Shown: in pieces, positions 1-9,536 of the stretch
Numbering within the stretch: the stretch's first letter is position 1
How the letters are laid out: each line of letters begins with the position of its first letter
Source of the DNA: an uncultured Saprospiraceae bacterium
GTDB taxonomy: Bacteria > Bacteroidota > Bacteroidia > Chitinophagales > Saprospiraceae
NCBI GenBank assembly: GCA_937959115.1
Contig: CALGAW010000002.1
Location: forward strand, 1 to 61,766
Direction: 5' to 3'
Length of the DNA stretch: 61,766 bases
The notes under the pieces: generated by a model
Databases searched by the model: none
What the model was told of the DNA's origin: nothing
The model's input: only the letters and a program-made list of their open reading frames with translations
Position numbers and translations under genes: made by a program

Positions 1-293
1 AGTTGTGTAGCACACAACGGGGATACTTCAACTCCAGGACCTTGCTGAACTAAGGATAATGTAGTTGATTGGCCACAGGTCGCTGAAGAAATGTTTACAA
101 TAGGACTTGAAGGCGCAGAAATACCATCACAATCTCGGTAAAATGTGAGTTTGATTTCATAGGTATTACCGCCTAAGCAGGTGTATGTCATATCAGCTCC
201 CATCGCATGTGAGGCCATTAGATTCTGAGCTGAAAAAATACTGATGAGCATAATAAAACATGCTACTAAGTATTTAGGAAAAAATTGGGTCAT
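1..293 (-). CDS. N-terminus of a large secreted gliding/adhesion-type protein (partial)
   Basis: The reading frame runs off the window edge; only about 97 N-terminal residues are visible. The ATG lies at 293 and is followed by a clear signal peptide (MTQFFPKYLVACFIMLISIF, cleavage near LMA-SHAMG). The mature start SHAMGADMTYTCLGGNTYEI followed by KLTFYRDCDGI is the signature beginning of very long Bacteroidota surface proteins that usually carry PKD/SprB-type repeats and a CHU_C (type B T9SS) C-terminus. Those downstream domains are outside the window, so their presence here is inferred. It lies just downstream of another protein of that class on the same strand (41 bp gap), suggesting co-transcription. 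Confidence 0.8.
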   Translation of the reverse strand, partial: MTQFFPKYLVACFIMLISIFSAQNLMASHAMGADMTYTCLGGNTYEIKLTFYRDCDGISAPSSPIVNISSATCGQSTTLSLVQQGPGVEVSPLCATQ

Positions 294-334
294 CTTAATT
301 AATTTTAATTTCACCTTTAACGTTTTATAAAAAT

Positions 335-3300
335 CTATCTAAGCAAGTGAATATCTCCTGTATAGGATTTAATTCTATTTTGAGCATTTCGTATTACAAT
401 TTGATACACATATACTCCAATCGGTTGTTCATTGTCTCTAAATGTTCCGTCCCACTCTTTTGTCGCATCATCATGAATCTTTTCTCCCCAACGGTTGAAA
501 ACTTTAAATTCTTCTATTTCAAGATTCCCGAAAATAGATGGACCAAACGTATCATTTAATCCATCACCATTAGGAGAAAATGCGTTTGGTAATCCAATTT
601 GGCTGTTATCTACAACTTCAAAGGATATTATATCTGTAACTGTGCAATTGCCTACTTGAGCGGTAACAACAAATTCGATTGTTCCAACTTCGTTGCCAGT
701 ATAAATAAAAGTAGGTCCGGTATGAGTAGTGCCGTCTGATCCTTGCCAAGTATATATAATAGACGAGTCAGGATTGACAACTGTTAGTGTGTCAGAGCTT
801 CCTAATTCAATGTCGTCTATCTCAACAGCATCTAAAGGAATTGGAGCTTGAACAATAACATTTATTGTATCAACGGCTGTACAGCCATTTTCGTCCACTA
901 CGATCACAGAATAATTTCCAGAGGAGCCTACAGTAATCACTTTTGTAGTATCTCCATTTGACCATAAATAGCCATCAAAGATACCTGCATTCAGTTGAAC
1001 GACCTCACCATTACAAATGGATGTAGGTCCATCAGGAATGATATCGACAGCAATAGCATTCGATGATTCTATTCTGCCTGTCGTTGTCAATGTACACCCA
1101 TTCGCATCAGTGATGACAAGATCATACAATCCAGGAAGTAATGTATTGAATGTGTTTGATGATTGGAAGGTTACCCCACCATCTATACTATATTGAATTG
1201 GGCTTGCACCTCCAGTCGTATTGATGACCATTGAGCCATCAGGAAGTCCGCAATCCGCATCTTGAATATCTAGTAAACTGATTGCTAAATCTGGAATCGG
1301 AATTAGGTTGATCGCTTGCTGAGTAATACAGCCGTTTGCATCTTGCACATGAACATTGTACACACCAGCTGATAAGCCAGTAAAGATGTTACCTGATTGT
1401 AAGTTTAAACCATTGTCAATACTGTACTGATAAGGTGGTGTTCCACCTAAAGCAATTATCTCTAATTCTCCATCATTATCATTACATGAAGGGGAAGTTT
1501 GATTGACTGTGGATAAGGTTACACCGCCACCATCTGACAAAATAATTTGTTGTGCGACTTGGCAGCCAACTGCATCTTCTACTACAACAAAGTAGGTTCC
1601 TGGGCCAAGATTACCGAAATAGCTTGTAGAAACAAAGGTTACTCCATTATCAATACTATATTGGTAGGGTAGTGTTCCACCAACTGCAGATACATCAATG
1701 TATCCATCTGTCAATCCGCAACTTGGATTGTTAAAGGTTGGCGAAAGGACTGGAGCTCCAAGATTACCTAGGCCTACCGTATCAATTAATGTACATCCAG
1801 AAGCATCAACGACAAGAATAGGGTAAAGACCTGATCCAAGATTCGAAAACAATCCATTAGAAGAAAAGGTTACACCACCATCGATTGAATAGTCATAAAC
1901 TGGCATTCCACCTGATACTTGAATGTCTATTGATCCATCATTCATCCCACAAGAAGGTTGGGTTAGAATGATATTATCGAATACAGGTTCTGGAATTGCA
2001 TCTAAGATGACAGTTTGTGTTGCAATACATCCATTAATATCAGTTACAATTACATTGTACGTGTTTCCAGTTAGTCCGGTATAAGTACCCATCCCTTGAT
2101 AAGTCATGCCGTTATCTATACTGTATTGGTAAGGTGCAGTTCCGCCCGAGGCAAAAATATCAATTACACCATTTGGTGCACTGCACTGAGTTGGATTTTG
2201 AGTTAATAGACTATCAATAACCACATTACCATCATCTGCAACAATGACTGAAACCATATCTATACATCCTAAAGCATCTTTTACAGAAACATCATATGTG
2301 CCAGGAGGCAAGTTTATAAAAGTAGCTGGCAGTTGATAGTTAGTACCATTATCAATGCTATACTCATAAGGGTACAATCCACCACTAGCAATTACGACGA
2401 TTACTCCGTTTGTTTCATCGCAAGTTGTATTAGTAACAAACGTATTATCTATATTAGGAGCAGAACCACCGCCAAGAATAATCGAAACGGTTGATACTTG
2501 ACAACCAACGCTATCTTCAATCAAAATGGTATAAGTCCCAGGAGGAAGATTCATGAAAATGTTAGACGCTTGGAAGGTAGTTCCCCCATCAATACTGTAC
2601 ATGTACATTGGTGATCCAGCCGATACAAGTACTTCAATAGATCCATCACTTTGCCCACATGCAGGGTTAGAAGAAATTACATTGTCAACGATAGGTGCAT
2701 TGGGATCAAGTAAAACAACAATTGTTGTATCATAGCATCCATTTGCATCCTGAACAACTATATTATAGGTGTTAGCAGATAACCCGCTAAATACATTAGC
2801 AGCACCGTAGGTAATTCCATTGTTGATACTGTATTGTAATGGAGGTGTTCCCCCTGTTGCTGTAATGGTAATCATTCCATCAGATGCGCTGCAGGTAGTA
2901 GGGTCAGTCGTTGCAACTTGGACTATAGTTGTTGCAGGACTGCGATCAATAATTGCAACATCTGTTTGTGTGCAACCATTCGCATCTGTCACCAGAATAT
3001 TATAAGTACCAGGCATTAGATTCGGGAATACACTACTTTGCTGAGCGGTTGTTCCTCCATTGATACTGTATTGAATAGGAGGTGTTCCTCCAATTACGCT
3101 AATTGCAATGAGTCCGTTTTGTAATCCGCAGGTCTGGTCTAAAACGGTAACCGAATTAATCACTGGAGATAGATCTTCTGTAAGGAATACAACTGAAGTG
3201 CTTGAACATCCATTTGTACCCTCTACTACAATATTATAAGTGCCGCCTGGTAAGTTTGTAAAGACGTTTGTGCTTACAAATGTCGTTCCTCCATCAATAC

Positions 3301-5155
3301 TATACATAAATGGAGGGAAACCACCTGTAGCGTTAATGGTGATAGAACCATTTGTAGAACCACAAGCAGGATTGGTCGTAGTTATGCTTGTAATTGAAGG
3401 ACTGCCAGAACCTGATACAGTGATCGTGGTCATCGTAGAACAATTGTTCGAATCCATTACCACAATATCATAATTACCCGCAGGAAGTCCGTTAAATATA
3501 TTGGAGGGTTGGAAGGTTGTTCCGTTATCAATACTATACATGTATGGGGGTATTCCACCTAAAACACTAATATTGATTGATCCAGTACTACCGGTGCATG
3601 AAGAAGGAGTTACATTCACTGCCTGTATGATAGGGCCATTGGAAGGACTTAATGTGCTTGAAATACTCGATTGACATCCTGCGGCATCGGTCACAACTAT
3701 TTGGTAGGTGCCAGATGACAAGTTGAATGCTGCGTTTGTTGAGGAAACATTTGGATTCCAAACCCAAGTATACGGGGGAGTTCCGCTATTTAACGTGACG
3801 ACAATTGATCCATCGCTTGCTCCACAGACAGGATCTGAAGTCGTGACGGTAGGATTTAGCGAACAACAATTAATTACGTTAACGGTTTTAGTTGTTGTTA
3901 CTAGACATCCGTTGTTTGAAGTGATTGAAAGTGTGATTACTTTCACACCAGCAGTAGTATAACTTACGGTATGTGGCCCTTGAGCGTTTGCAATTGCTGG
4001 AGATGCGCCTACACCAAACAACCAATCCCAATCGACGATTGAACCGCCTGGGTAAGTTGATAAGTCAGCAACATTGACAGTATCACCGATACAAATGGTG
4101 GTATCTGAAACCATAAAATCTGGCGTTGGACCTGCAAATTCACCAGTACCACCGAAATTAACGGTAAAGCCAGCACCAGTTGAAGTATAGTTGTTGATTG
4201 CAAGTGCATACGTTTGACCTGCTACCATGACTAATTCTGCAAGGTAATTGTCATCGCCTACTTGGCAGCCCGCTTGTTCAGCAACATCGATAGATGTGCT
4301 GTTTAATCCAGTTGGCCCCATACAAGGACTTGCTGAAGAAAAATCACCTGATGCCATACATCGAAGTACAATCTTTCCAGCACAATTACCAACACCGTTA
4401 GGTAGTTGGTATAGAATGAAGTCCATATCGTCGTTTGGATCAGTAGGGATGAGATCAAATGTTACTGTTCCATTGTTAGCAGCAGTCCAAATGTACCAGG
4501 CTGAGTTTGTTTCAATGTTTGTTACACCACCAAAGCATAGGCCATCATCCATTTCATTGACATTGCTTCCACCTCCGATCACGCTATTTACAGTAAATCC
4601 GGCTTTGTCGCACAAGACAACCCCAGTTGGGCAATCACTTTGAGGTGTTGGAGGGGGAATATAATTGTTTATGCAGAGTTGAAAGGTTCCAGTTGTAAAT
4701 CTTGTATCAACTCGTATCAAATAGGTTTGTCCAGGAGTAAGCCCGCCTTTGTAGAGTGATATAATTCCTGAAATCGTTAGATCTGCAACACATTCTTCCT
4801 CCGTGATTCCTAAGGCGCAGGTACCCGAATAGAGTACAGCCTCCTGACCAGCCATTGTTCCTCCTGAAGTTCCTCCAGCAGTATTGCCTATGATTGTAAT
4901 GTCAACGTCTGTGGCAGTTGCAGTAAAACTAAACCATACATCAGAGACACCAGCAGCCATACAGGTAGCACTAGGAAAGCCGTTAATGTCTGTCGCTCCT
5001 GTGGTGGTATATTGGCCGAAAGTTGAACAAAAATTCTGAACATTATTCAATACGATTGCATTGTTACAATCATTGTTCATTGGCTGTGCAAATAACGAAC
5101 TTAGCGGAATAAGAGAAAAGAATAGTAAACATAATATTGAGTTATGGAGTCTCAT
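335..5155 (-). CDS. SprB-repeat gliding/adhesion protein with type B T9SS C-terminal domain
   Basis: Encodes 1606 residues. A signal peptide (1-23, ending SLFA-QPMNNDC) precedes a beta-rich N-terminal region (about 30-340) and a PKD-like domain (about 345-428, with DWDWLFG). Then follow 12 tandem repeats of about 75-80 residues, each with a conserved Cys, a GGTPPYQYSIDNG-type core, an F..L..GTY motif and a closing GC. An Ig-like segment (about 1375-1510) leads to a CHU_C domain from about 1517 (LPNAFSPNGDGLNDTF, then FNRWGEKI and WDG) ending in the final residues. CHU_C is the type B T9SS sorting signal, so the protein is expected at the cell surface, as for SprB adhesins of gliding Bacteroidota. 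A role in gliding or attachment is inferred from the family; no ligand can be read from the sequence. Confidence 0.9.
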   Translation of the reverse strand: MRLHNSILCLLFFSLIPLSSLFAQPMNNDCNNAIVLNNVQNFCSTFGQYTTTGATDINGFPSATCMAAGVSDVWFSFTATATDVDITIIGNTAGGTSGGTMAGQEAVLYSGTCALGITEEECVADLTISGIISLYKGGLTPGQTYLIRVDTRFTTGTFQLCINNYIPPPTPQSDCPTGVVLCDKAGFTVNSVIGGGSNVNEMDDGLCFGGVTNIETNSAWYIWTAANNGTVTFDLIPTDPNDDMDFILYQLPNGVGNCAGKIVLRCMASGDFSSASPCMGPTGLNSTSIDVAEQAGCQVGDDNYLAELVMVAGQTYALAINNYTSTGAGFTVNFGGTGEFAGPTPDFMVSDTTICIGDTVNVADLSTYPGGSIVDWDWLFGVGASPAIANAQGPHTVSYTTAGVKVITLSITSNNGCLVTTTKTVNVINCCSLNPTVTTSDPVCGASDGSIVVTLNSGTPPYTWVWNPNVSSTNAAFNLSSGTYQIVVTDAAGCQSSISSTLSPSNGPIIQAVNVTPSSCTGSTGSINISVLGGIPPYMYSIDNGTTFQPSNIFNGLPAGNYDIVVMDSNNCSTMTTITVSGSGSPSITSITTTNPACGSTNGSITINATGGFPPFMYSIDGGTTFVSTNVFTNLPGGTYNIVVEGTNGCSSTSVVFLTEDLSPVINSVTVLDQTCGLQNGLIAISVIGGTPPIQYSINGGTTAQQSSVFPNLMPGTYNILVTDANGCTQTDVAIIDRSPATTIVQVATTDPTTCSASDGMITITATGGTPPLQYSINNGITYGAANVFSGLSANTYNIVVQDANGCYDTTIVVLLDPNAPIVDNVISSNPACGQSDGSIEVLVSAGSPMYMYSIDGGTTFQASNIFMNLPPGTYTILIEDSVGCQVSTVSIILGGGSAPNIDNTFVTNTTCDETNGVIVVIASGGLYPYEYSIDNGTNYQLPATFINLPPGTYDVSVKDALGCIDMVSVIVADDGNVVIDSLLTQNPTQCSAPNGVIDIFASGGTAPYQYSIDNGMTYQGMGTYTGLTGNTYNVIVTDINGCIATQTVILDAIPEPVFDNIILTQPSCGMNDGSIDIQVSGGMPVYDYSIDGGVTFSSNGLFSNLGSGLYPILVVDASGCTLIDTVGLGNLGAPVLSPTFNNPSCGLTDGYIDVSAVGGTLPYQYSIDNGVTFVSTSYFGNLGPGTYFVVVEDAVGCQVAQQIILSDGGGVTLSTVNQTSPSCNDNDGELEIIALGGTPPYQYSIDNGLNLQSGNIFTGLSAGVYNVHVQDANGCITQQAINLIPIPDLAISLLDIQDADCGLPDGSMVINTTGGASPIQYSIDGGVTFQSSNTFNTLLPGLYDLVITDANGCTLTTTGRIESSNAIAVDIIPDGPTSICNGEVVQLNAGIFDGYLWSNGDTTKVITVGSSGNYSVIVVDENGCTAVDTINVIVQAPIPLDAVEIDDIELGSSDTLTVVNPDSSIIYTWQGSDGTTHTGPTFIYTGNEVGTIEFVVTAQVGNCTVTDIISFEVVDNSQIGLPNAFSPNGDGLNDTFGPSIFGNLEIEEFKVFNRWGEKIHDDATKEWDGTFRDNEQPIGVYVYQIVIRNAQNRIKSYTGDIHLLR
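1060..3870 (-). repeat. Twelve tandem SprB-like coding repeats
   Basis: Twelve in-frame repeats of roughly 230 bp lie within the 1606-residue adhesin. The conserved protein core is GG.PPYQYSIDNG; the first copy deviates with YTWVWNP in place of the YSIDNG core. The copies are diverged at DNA level, so they look like an old expansion rather than a recent slippage product. Confidence 0.85.
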
Positions 5156-5206
5156 AGATAACGAATGATTTGTTAAACACTGCTAAAAGTTATTTTAAAA
5201 AACTTT

Positions 5207-5214
5207 CAAAATTA
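5207..5214 (-). promoter_or_regulatory. Candidate -7 element for the SprB-repeat gene
   Basis: On the minus strand TAATTTTG fits the Bacteroidota -7 consensus TAnnTTTG and lies about 50 bp upstream of the ATG at 5155. No well-spaced TTG -33 element is visible, so the call is tentative. Confidence 0.35.
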
Positions 5215-5348
5215 GCAATTTTCCACGGTTTTATTAAGTCAATTGGATAATTATTTATGAATTATTCCATATATCTATGTTAATAAGTGGCCGATTTAAA
5301 CCGTCATTCTGCAATAGTTGTTTTTTAAACTAAAAATTATGAATTATT

Positions 5349-6017
5349 TTAATTTAATAGGGAATTAAAATATTTAATTAAATATTTGTTTAAGTTGTTG
5401 ATTGCTAGTGGTATGTTCCAGTTGTCTTTGTTTCTTTCTTCTACAAAATTTGAAATTGAACGAATTTGATGACATTTAATTTTTTCAAAAAGTGATGTGA
5501 ATAAAAAAGCTGCACCTTCCATAGATTCAACATCATTCAATTTAGAATTTAACAGTTTTATGGATTGTTTTGCGCCATGCACCTTCTGAACGGTTATACC
5601 AGAGACTGATTTTAAGTCAGGAAGTAGCTCATTTGTTTTTAAAATTCCTGATTGGAAAGGAAAGTCATTTTTATGAATTAAACCCAACTCAAATATGGAA
5701 ATAAAATCCCCTGATTTGTCTTCAGCACCAAAGTTATAGATTTGATCTTGTGTTACTTGCACTACTTCACCTAGTTTTAATTTACGATTGATAGCTCCTG
5801 CAATTCCTGCATTAATTACAACATCAAATTTGCTTAATGCAAGTTTTCTTCCCATTTGAAATGCGGTAGCAACCATTCCTACTCCAGTAATTAAAACATT
5901 TATGGATTGTTGCTTGTTGTAAAATTCAAATTTGTTAGCTTGGGAATAATTCGCAGATAAAAATTGAAGTAAAGGGTTGATTTCTCTCTCTGTTGCTGCT
6001 ACTAATAAAATTTTCAT
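5349..6017 (-). CDS. mqnB: Futalosine hydrolase
   Basis: A 222-residue nucleosidase of the MTA/SAH nucleosidase fold. It is predicted to release hypoxanthine from futalosine, giving dehypoxanthine futalosine in the cytoplasmic menaquinone (futalosine) pathway. Visible signatures are the N-terminal LVAATEREI strand, GVGMVAT, VINAGIAGAI (purine/ribose-binding turn) and the C-terminal ESMEGAAFLF motif, which carries the ribose-binding Met-Glu pair. Length fits the MqnB family, which is close to Pfs/MtnN; the TEREI and GIAGA context favours MqnB over MTA nucleosidase. No other mqn genes are in the window, so the pathway assignment rests on family resemblance. It is transcribed divergently from the PTPS-folE operon. 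Confidence 0.85.
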   Translation of the reverse strand: MKILLVAATEREINPLLQFLSANYSQANKFEFYNKQQSINVLITGVGMVATAFQMGRKLALSKFDVVINAGIAGAINRKLKLGEVVQVTQDQIYNFGAEDKSGDFISIFELGLIHKNDFPFQSGILKTNELLPDLKSVSGITVQKVHGAKQSIKLLNSKLNDVESMEGAAFLFTSLFEKIKCHQIRSISNFVEERNKDNWNIPLAINNLNKYLIKYFNSLLN

Positions 6018-6073
6018 CGAACAAATTATTTAATTAATTAAAAACAAACAAGGTGTTGGAGAACAAAATTCTT

Positions 6074-6081
6074 TATTTTTG
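6074..6081 (+). promoter_or_regulatory. Candidate -7 promoter element of the PTPS-folE-fabD operon
   Basis: TATTTTTG matches TAnnTTTG and lies 24 bp upstream of the PTPS start codon. A TTG occurs at 6056-6058, but the 15-bp spacer is shorter than the usual 19-20 bp. Confidence 0.45.
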
Positions 6082-6105
6082 TGGCTTTGAACGTAAAAGT
6101 TAACT

Positions 6106-6522
6106 ATGATTGCTTATTTAACAAGAAAAGAAAAATTTTGTGCAGCACACCGTTTATGGGTGAAGGACTGGTCAGAAGACAAGAATATGGAAGTGTTTGG
6201 GAATTGTGCGAATCATAATTTTCATGGACATAATTATATTTTGTCGGTCACTGTAAAAGGGAAACCTGATCCACACACTGGAATGATTATCAATGCAAAG
6301 GATTTGGGAAAACTGATGAGAGAGAAGGTCACAAATGTGCTAGATCACACGAATCTGAACTTAGATCCTAGTTTTTTATCTCCAGAAATACAAACGACCA
6401 CAGAAAATTTGGTCATTCAAATTTGGAACCACCTCGAACACCACATAAAAGTTTGTAAGTTGCACTGTGTAGAGCTGATAGAAACAGACAAAATATCAGC
6501 TGCGTATTACGGTGAAAAGTAA
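6106..6522 (+). CDS. 6-pyruvoyltetrahydropterin synthase / QueD family protein
   Basis: A 138-residue T-fold enzyme acting on 7,8-dihydroneopterin triphosphate, the product of the neighbouring FolE. Zinc ligands are visible as H15 (CAAHRLW) and H40/H42 (NFHGHNY), with catalytic Cys34 (FGNCANH). LDHTNLN and the TENLVIQIW helix contribute the remaining conserved positions, and Glu near the C-terminus (ELIETD) is the pterin anchor. Length is typical. The sequence alone does not separate PTPS (tetrahydrobiopterin route) from QueD (7-deazaguanine/queuosine route). The direct linkage to folE (12-bp gap) fits both, and no queC/E/F gene is nearby. Confidence 0.85.
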   Translation: MIAYLTRKEKFCAAHRLWVKDWSEDKNMEVFGNCANHNFHGHNYILSVTVKGKPDPHTGMIINAKDLGKLMREKVTNVLDHTNLNLDPSFLSPEIQTTTENLVIQIWNHLEHHIKVCKLHCVELIETDKISAAYYGEK

Positions 6523-6534
6523 AATAGAATATCA

Positions 6535-7131
6535 ATGAACTACGAAAAAAAAGAGTTTTATCATCCTGAGCTTACTGAAGAACTAAAGGAAAAGTACCGT
6601 TTTATTTTATCTGGCTTGGGGGAAGATGAGAAAAGAGAGGGATTACTGAAAACCCCAGAACGCGCAGCAAAAGCGATGCAATTCCTAACACATGGATATG
6701 AATTGGATCCAGCAGAGATCTTAAAATCCGCCATGTTTAAAGAAGACTATAATGAAATGGTGATTGTGAAGGATATTGAAGTCTATTCACTTTGTGAACA
6801 CCACATTTTACCGTTTTTTGGTAAAGCACATATCGCTTATATCCCGAACGGCTATATCGTGGGACTAAGCAAAATCCCTAGAGTCGTCGATGCTTTTGCT
6901 AGAAGACTTCAGGTGCAAGAGCGGTTGACTTCTGAAGTCTTAAACTGCATTGAGGAAACACTAAAACCGAAGGGCGTGGCCATTGTAATGGAAGCACAAC
7001 ACATGTGTATGATGATGAGAGGGGTGCAAAAACAAAATTCTGTCACCACAACATCAGCATTCACTGGTGCATTTGAACGAATGCAAACAAGAAATGAGTT
7101 CCTACGACTAATTGGTACACGACTACATTAA
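6535..7131 (+). CDS. folE: GTP cyclohydrolase I
   Basis: A 198-residue enzyme converting GTP to 7,8-dihydroneopterin triphosphate, the first step of folate, biopterin and deazapurine synthesis. The core is textbook: [12 protein letters not shown] near residue 37, the zinc-binding Cys87 and His90 ([12 protein letters not shown]), [20 protein letters not shown], and the second zinc Cys158 ([10 protein letters not shown]), with [11 protein letters not shown] near the end. Length is within the usual range. It is the second gene of a tight three-gene operon: PTPS ends 12 bp upstream and fabD starts 9 bp downstream. Confidence 0.96.
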   Translation: MNYEKKEFYHPELTEELKEKYRFILSGLGEDEKREGLLKTPERAAKAMQFLTHGYELDPAEILKSAMFKEDYNEMVIVKDIEVYSLCEHHILPFFGKAHIAYIPNGYIVGLSKIPRVVDAFARRLQVQERLTSEVLNCIEETLKPKGVAIVMEAQHMCMMMRGVQKQNSVTTTSAFTGAFERMQTRNEFLRLIGTRLH

Positions 7132-7140
7132 TAATAGACT

Positions 7141-8025
7141 ATGAAAGCATATGTTTTTCCTGGGCAAGGCGCCCAATTTGAAGGTATGGGAAGAGAGTTA
7201 TACGAAAAATTCCCCCTTGCAAAAGAATTGTTTGACCAAGCGAATGAGATCCTTGGATTTAATATTACAGAGATCATGTTTTCTGGCTCGATGGAAGCTT
7301 TGAAGCAAACTAAAGTCACGCAACCAGCTATTTTCTTGCATTCAATCATTACAGCAATGGTAAATGGAGATGCATTTCAGCCCGCGGTAGTTGCTGGCCA
7401 TTCCCTAGGAGAATTTAGTGCACTGGTTGCCAATGAAGTCTTGAGTTTTGAGGATGGATTGGCTCTTGTAAAAGAACGGGCGTTCGCTATGCAAGAAGCC
7501 TGTGAACAGCAAGAAAGCACCATGGCAGCTGTATTGGGCCTTGCTGATGAGAAGGTAGCTGAAATCTGTGCTTCAATCGATGAGGTTGTCGTGCCTGCTA
7601 ACTATAACTGTCCAGGACAATTAGTTATTTCAGGAAGTTTACCTGGTATTGAAAAAGCAGTGGAACAAATGACAGCAGCAGGCGCTATGCGAGCGATTGT
7701 TCTCCCTGTCGGTGGTGCCTTTCACTCTCCTTTAATGGAATCTGCAGGAAAACGATTGGCTGATGCCATTGAATCTGCAAATTTTAATGTTGCTAAATGC
7801 CCAATTTATCAGAATGTTACAGCGAAGCCGACAACGGATATTGATGCAATTAGAAAGAATCTTATTACGCAACTTACTGCTCCTGTAAAATGGACACAAA
7901 CCATTCAGCAAATGCTAGAAGATGGGGTAGAGCGTTTTGTTGAGGTAGGCGGTACTGGAAAAGTGTTGCGTGGGATGATTAGAAGAATCAATCGAAAGAC
8001 GCCTACGGAAACGTTGGAAGTATGA
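7141..8025 (+). CDS. fabD: Malonyl-CoA:ACP transacylase
   Basis: A 294-residue cytoplasmic enzyme that transfers malonyl groups from CoA to acyl carrier protein for fatty-acid synthesis. It begins with VFPGQGAQFEGMG, has the nucleophile Ser88 in GHSLG, the malonate-binding Arg113 (VKERAF) and the catalytic His195 (GGAFHSPLM), and ends with FVEVGGTGKVL. All catalytic residues are present and the length is typical. It follows folE by 9 bp and is probably co-transcribed, although no metabolic link is obvious. The usual fab neighbours (fabH, fabG, acpP) are absent. Confidence 0.95.
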   Translation: MKAYVFPGQGAQFEGMGRELYEKFPLAKELFDQANEILGFNITEIMFSGSMEALKQTKVTQPAIFLHSIITAMVNGDAFQPAVVAGHSLGEFSALVANEVLSFEDGLALVKERAFAMQEACEQQESTMAAVLGLADEKVAEICASIDEVVVPANYNCPGQLVISGSLPGIEKAVEQMTAAGAMRAIVLPVGGAFHSPLMESAGKRLADAIESANFNVAKCPIYQNVTAKPTTDIDAIRKNLITQLTAPVKWTQTIQQMLEDGVERFVEVGGTGKVLRGMIRRINRKTPTETLEV

Positions 8026-8214
8026 GGCAGGGAATACCGAATATAGAAGGATAATAAAGTTCGACTATTACCATTAAAATTCAAGAATTAACGACTAAGA
8101 ACGAATCACTAAGAACTAAGTAAAAAGAACTTTTTATTTTTTTTGGATACTTTAGTTCAAAACCTGTATATTGATTTTGAATAAGGAAAGAATGAACAAA
8201 ATTTTTACCTAGGT

Positions 8215-8775
8215 GTGAAGAAGAAAAGTACAATAGCAAAAGGAAATTTACTAGTAGCAGAGCCATTTATGCTCGACCCTTATTTTAAGCAATCTGTTGT
8301 CTTGTTGTGTGATCATCACAGTGAAGGGGCTTTCGGATTTATTCTCAATAAGTCAGTCAGAATGAACATCAATGAATTGTTGGATGATTTTCCTGAATTC
8401 GAATCTGAGGTATATTACGGTGGCCCTGTAGCCACTGATACCATTCATTACATCCACAATGTAGGCGAGTTACTTGATGAAAGTCAAAAAGTAGATGAAG
8501 GCATTTTTTGGGGTGGTAATTTTGATAAGTTGAAATTCCTAATTACACATGAAATGCTAAAGCCTGAGAACATTCGGTTTTTTGTTGGCTATGCAGGGTG
8601 GGAAGCTGATCAATTGAAGGAAGAGATGCAGTCAGGCTCTTGGATTCAGTCTGAATCAGACAGGAGTTATGTGTTTAATCATTCCTCCAGAGATTTATGG
8701 AAAAATGTACTAGCAAATAAGAATGAGAATTATTCAATTATTGCAAATAATCCGAATCTAAACGCGTTGAATTAG
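8215..8775 (+). CDS. YqgE/AlgH family protein
   Basis: A 186-residue protein of the conserved YqgE/AlgH family (DUF179); its biochemical role is not established. Family signatures are GNLLVAEPFMLDP, the QSVVLLCDHHSEGAFGFILN segment, YYGGPV, and GYAGWEADQLKEEM. It starts with GTG at 8215; this is the start that places KGNLLVAEP at the usual distance from the N-terminus, and no in-frame ATG precedes it nearby. It stands alone, about 190 bp after fabD. No signal peptide or membrane segment is visible. Confidence 0.88.
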   Translation: MKKKSTIAKGNLLVAEPFMLDPYFKQSVVLLCDHHSEGAFGFILNKSVRMNINELLDDFPEFESEVYYGGPVATDTIHYIHNVGELLDESQKVDEGIFWGGNFDKLKFLITHEMLKPENIRFFVGYAGWEADQLKEEMQSGSWIQSESDRSYVFNHSSRDLWKNVLANKNENYSIIANNPNLNALN

Positions 8776-8931
8776 TTGGTCATTCCAGGTAACTCAAGGA
8801 TTAGGATTCTACCGTTCTATAAATTAAAAACCACCTCGATATTTTAAAAGATTACCCTCCTAAATCTCTCTTAATTTCTTTTTTAAGACGCACAGACACG
8901 AACTTAATGGTTCAAAAAAATAAACACTAGG

Positions 8932-9468
8932 TCATCCACTCTCTACTATAAATGGCGCTAAATTATCGATAGAATAAGCCTTGTTAAATTGTTCTATACC
9001 AATCGAATCTCCTTCATCTGAATCATAATCTACTAGGATTTTCCACGTTCCCTTCTTCTTGATCAATACGACATGAAATTGACCATAATAGTCAGCTGTT
9101 TCCTTGTCTTTTCGCTTAACGGTCAATTTGTATATGCCTCGCTCACTTGCCATTTTTTCATCTGCTACCCGTTCAAAGAAACGGAGTTCAATCTGATAGC
9201 TGGTTGCTTGTTTTCTTGCTTTCTTGAAGCGCTTTGTTTGTCCTGATATGTACGATTTATAATCTGAAAGGCGCTTGCCACCACTAATACGTACTAGGCG
9301 TTTAGAGTGAATCTGCTTGAATGGTTGGATGTCTGAAGTCTCGAATGCTTGATAGAATTTTGCCCATAAGTTATTGATAGACCTTAGGGAACTCTGTTTT
9401 GTGATGGACTGTGCATTTATCTGAAAGGGGAGTATCAAAAGAGCTATTGCAAGAATTTTGTATTTCAT
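8932..9468 (-). CDS. Secreted NTF2-like (SnoaL-type) protein, hypothetical
   Basis: I chose the ATG at 9468 because it begins directly with a signal peptide (MKYKILAIALLILPFQINAQ); the longer frame from 9489 only adds seven residues in front. The 178-residue product has a mature part of about 158 residues with the pattern of a cone-shaped NTF2-like fold: an N-terminal helix (INNLWAKFYQAFETSDI), a central Lys/Arg-rich helix and late strands (YYGQFHVVLIKKKGTWKILV, then DYDSDEGD). Such proteins are common in Bacteroidota and mostly uncharacterised. No enzymatic residues can be assigned. Confidence 0.65.
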   Translation of the reverse strand: MKYKILAIALLILPFQINAQSITKQSSLRSINNLWAKFYQAFETSDIQPFKQIHSKRLVRISGGKRLSDYKSYISGQTKRFKKARKQATSYQIELRFFERVADEKMASERGIYKLTVKRKDKETADYYGQFHVVLIKKKGTWKILVDYDSDEGDSIGIEQFNKAYSIDNLAPFIVESG

Positions 9469-9536
9469 TAGAATGGAAATTTTTGTCATAAAGAATTCAA
9501 AATATATGATAGCTAGAAATTATTCTAATCACTCGT

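Noticed and set aside
1060-3870. Regularly spaced repeats that could suggest a CRISPR-like array
   Set aside because: The repeats are in-frame, about 230 bp, protein-coding SprB-like units without constant direct repeats or unique spacers.
4248-4643. 131-residue plus-strand ORF opposite the SprB-repeat gene
   Set aside because: It lies entirely antisense to a well-supported coding region and has no recognisable domain; composition follows the opposite strand.
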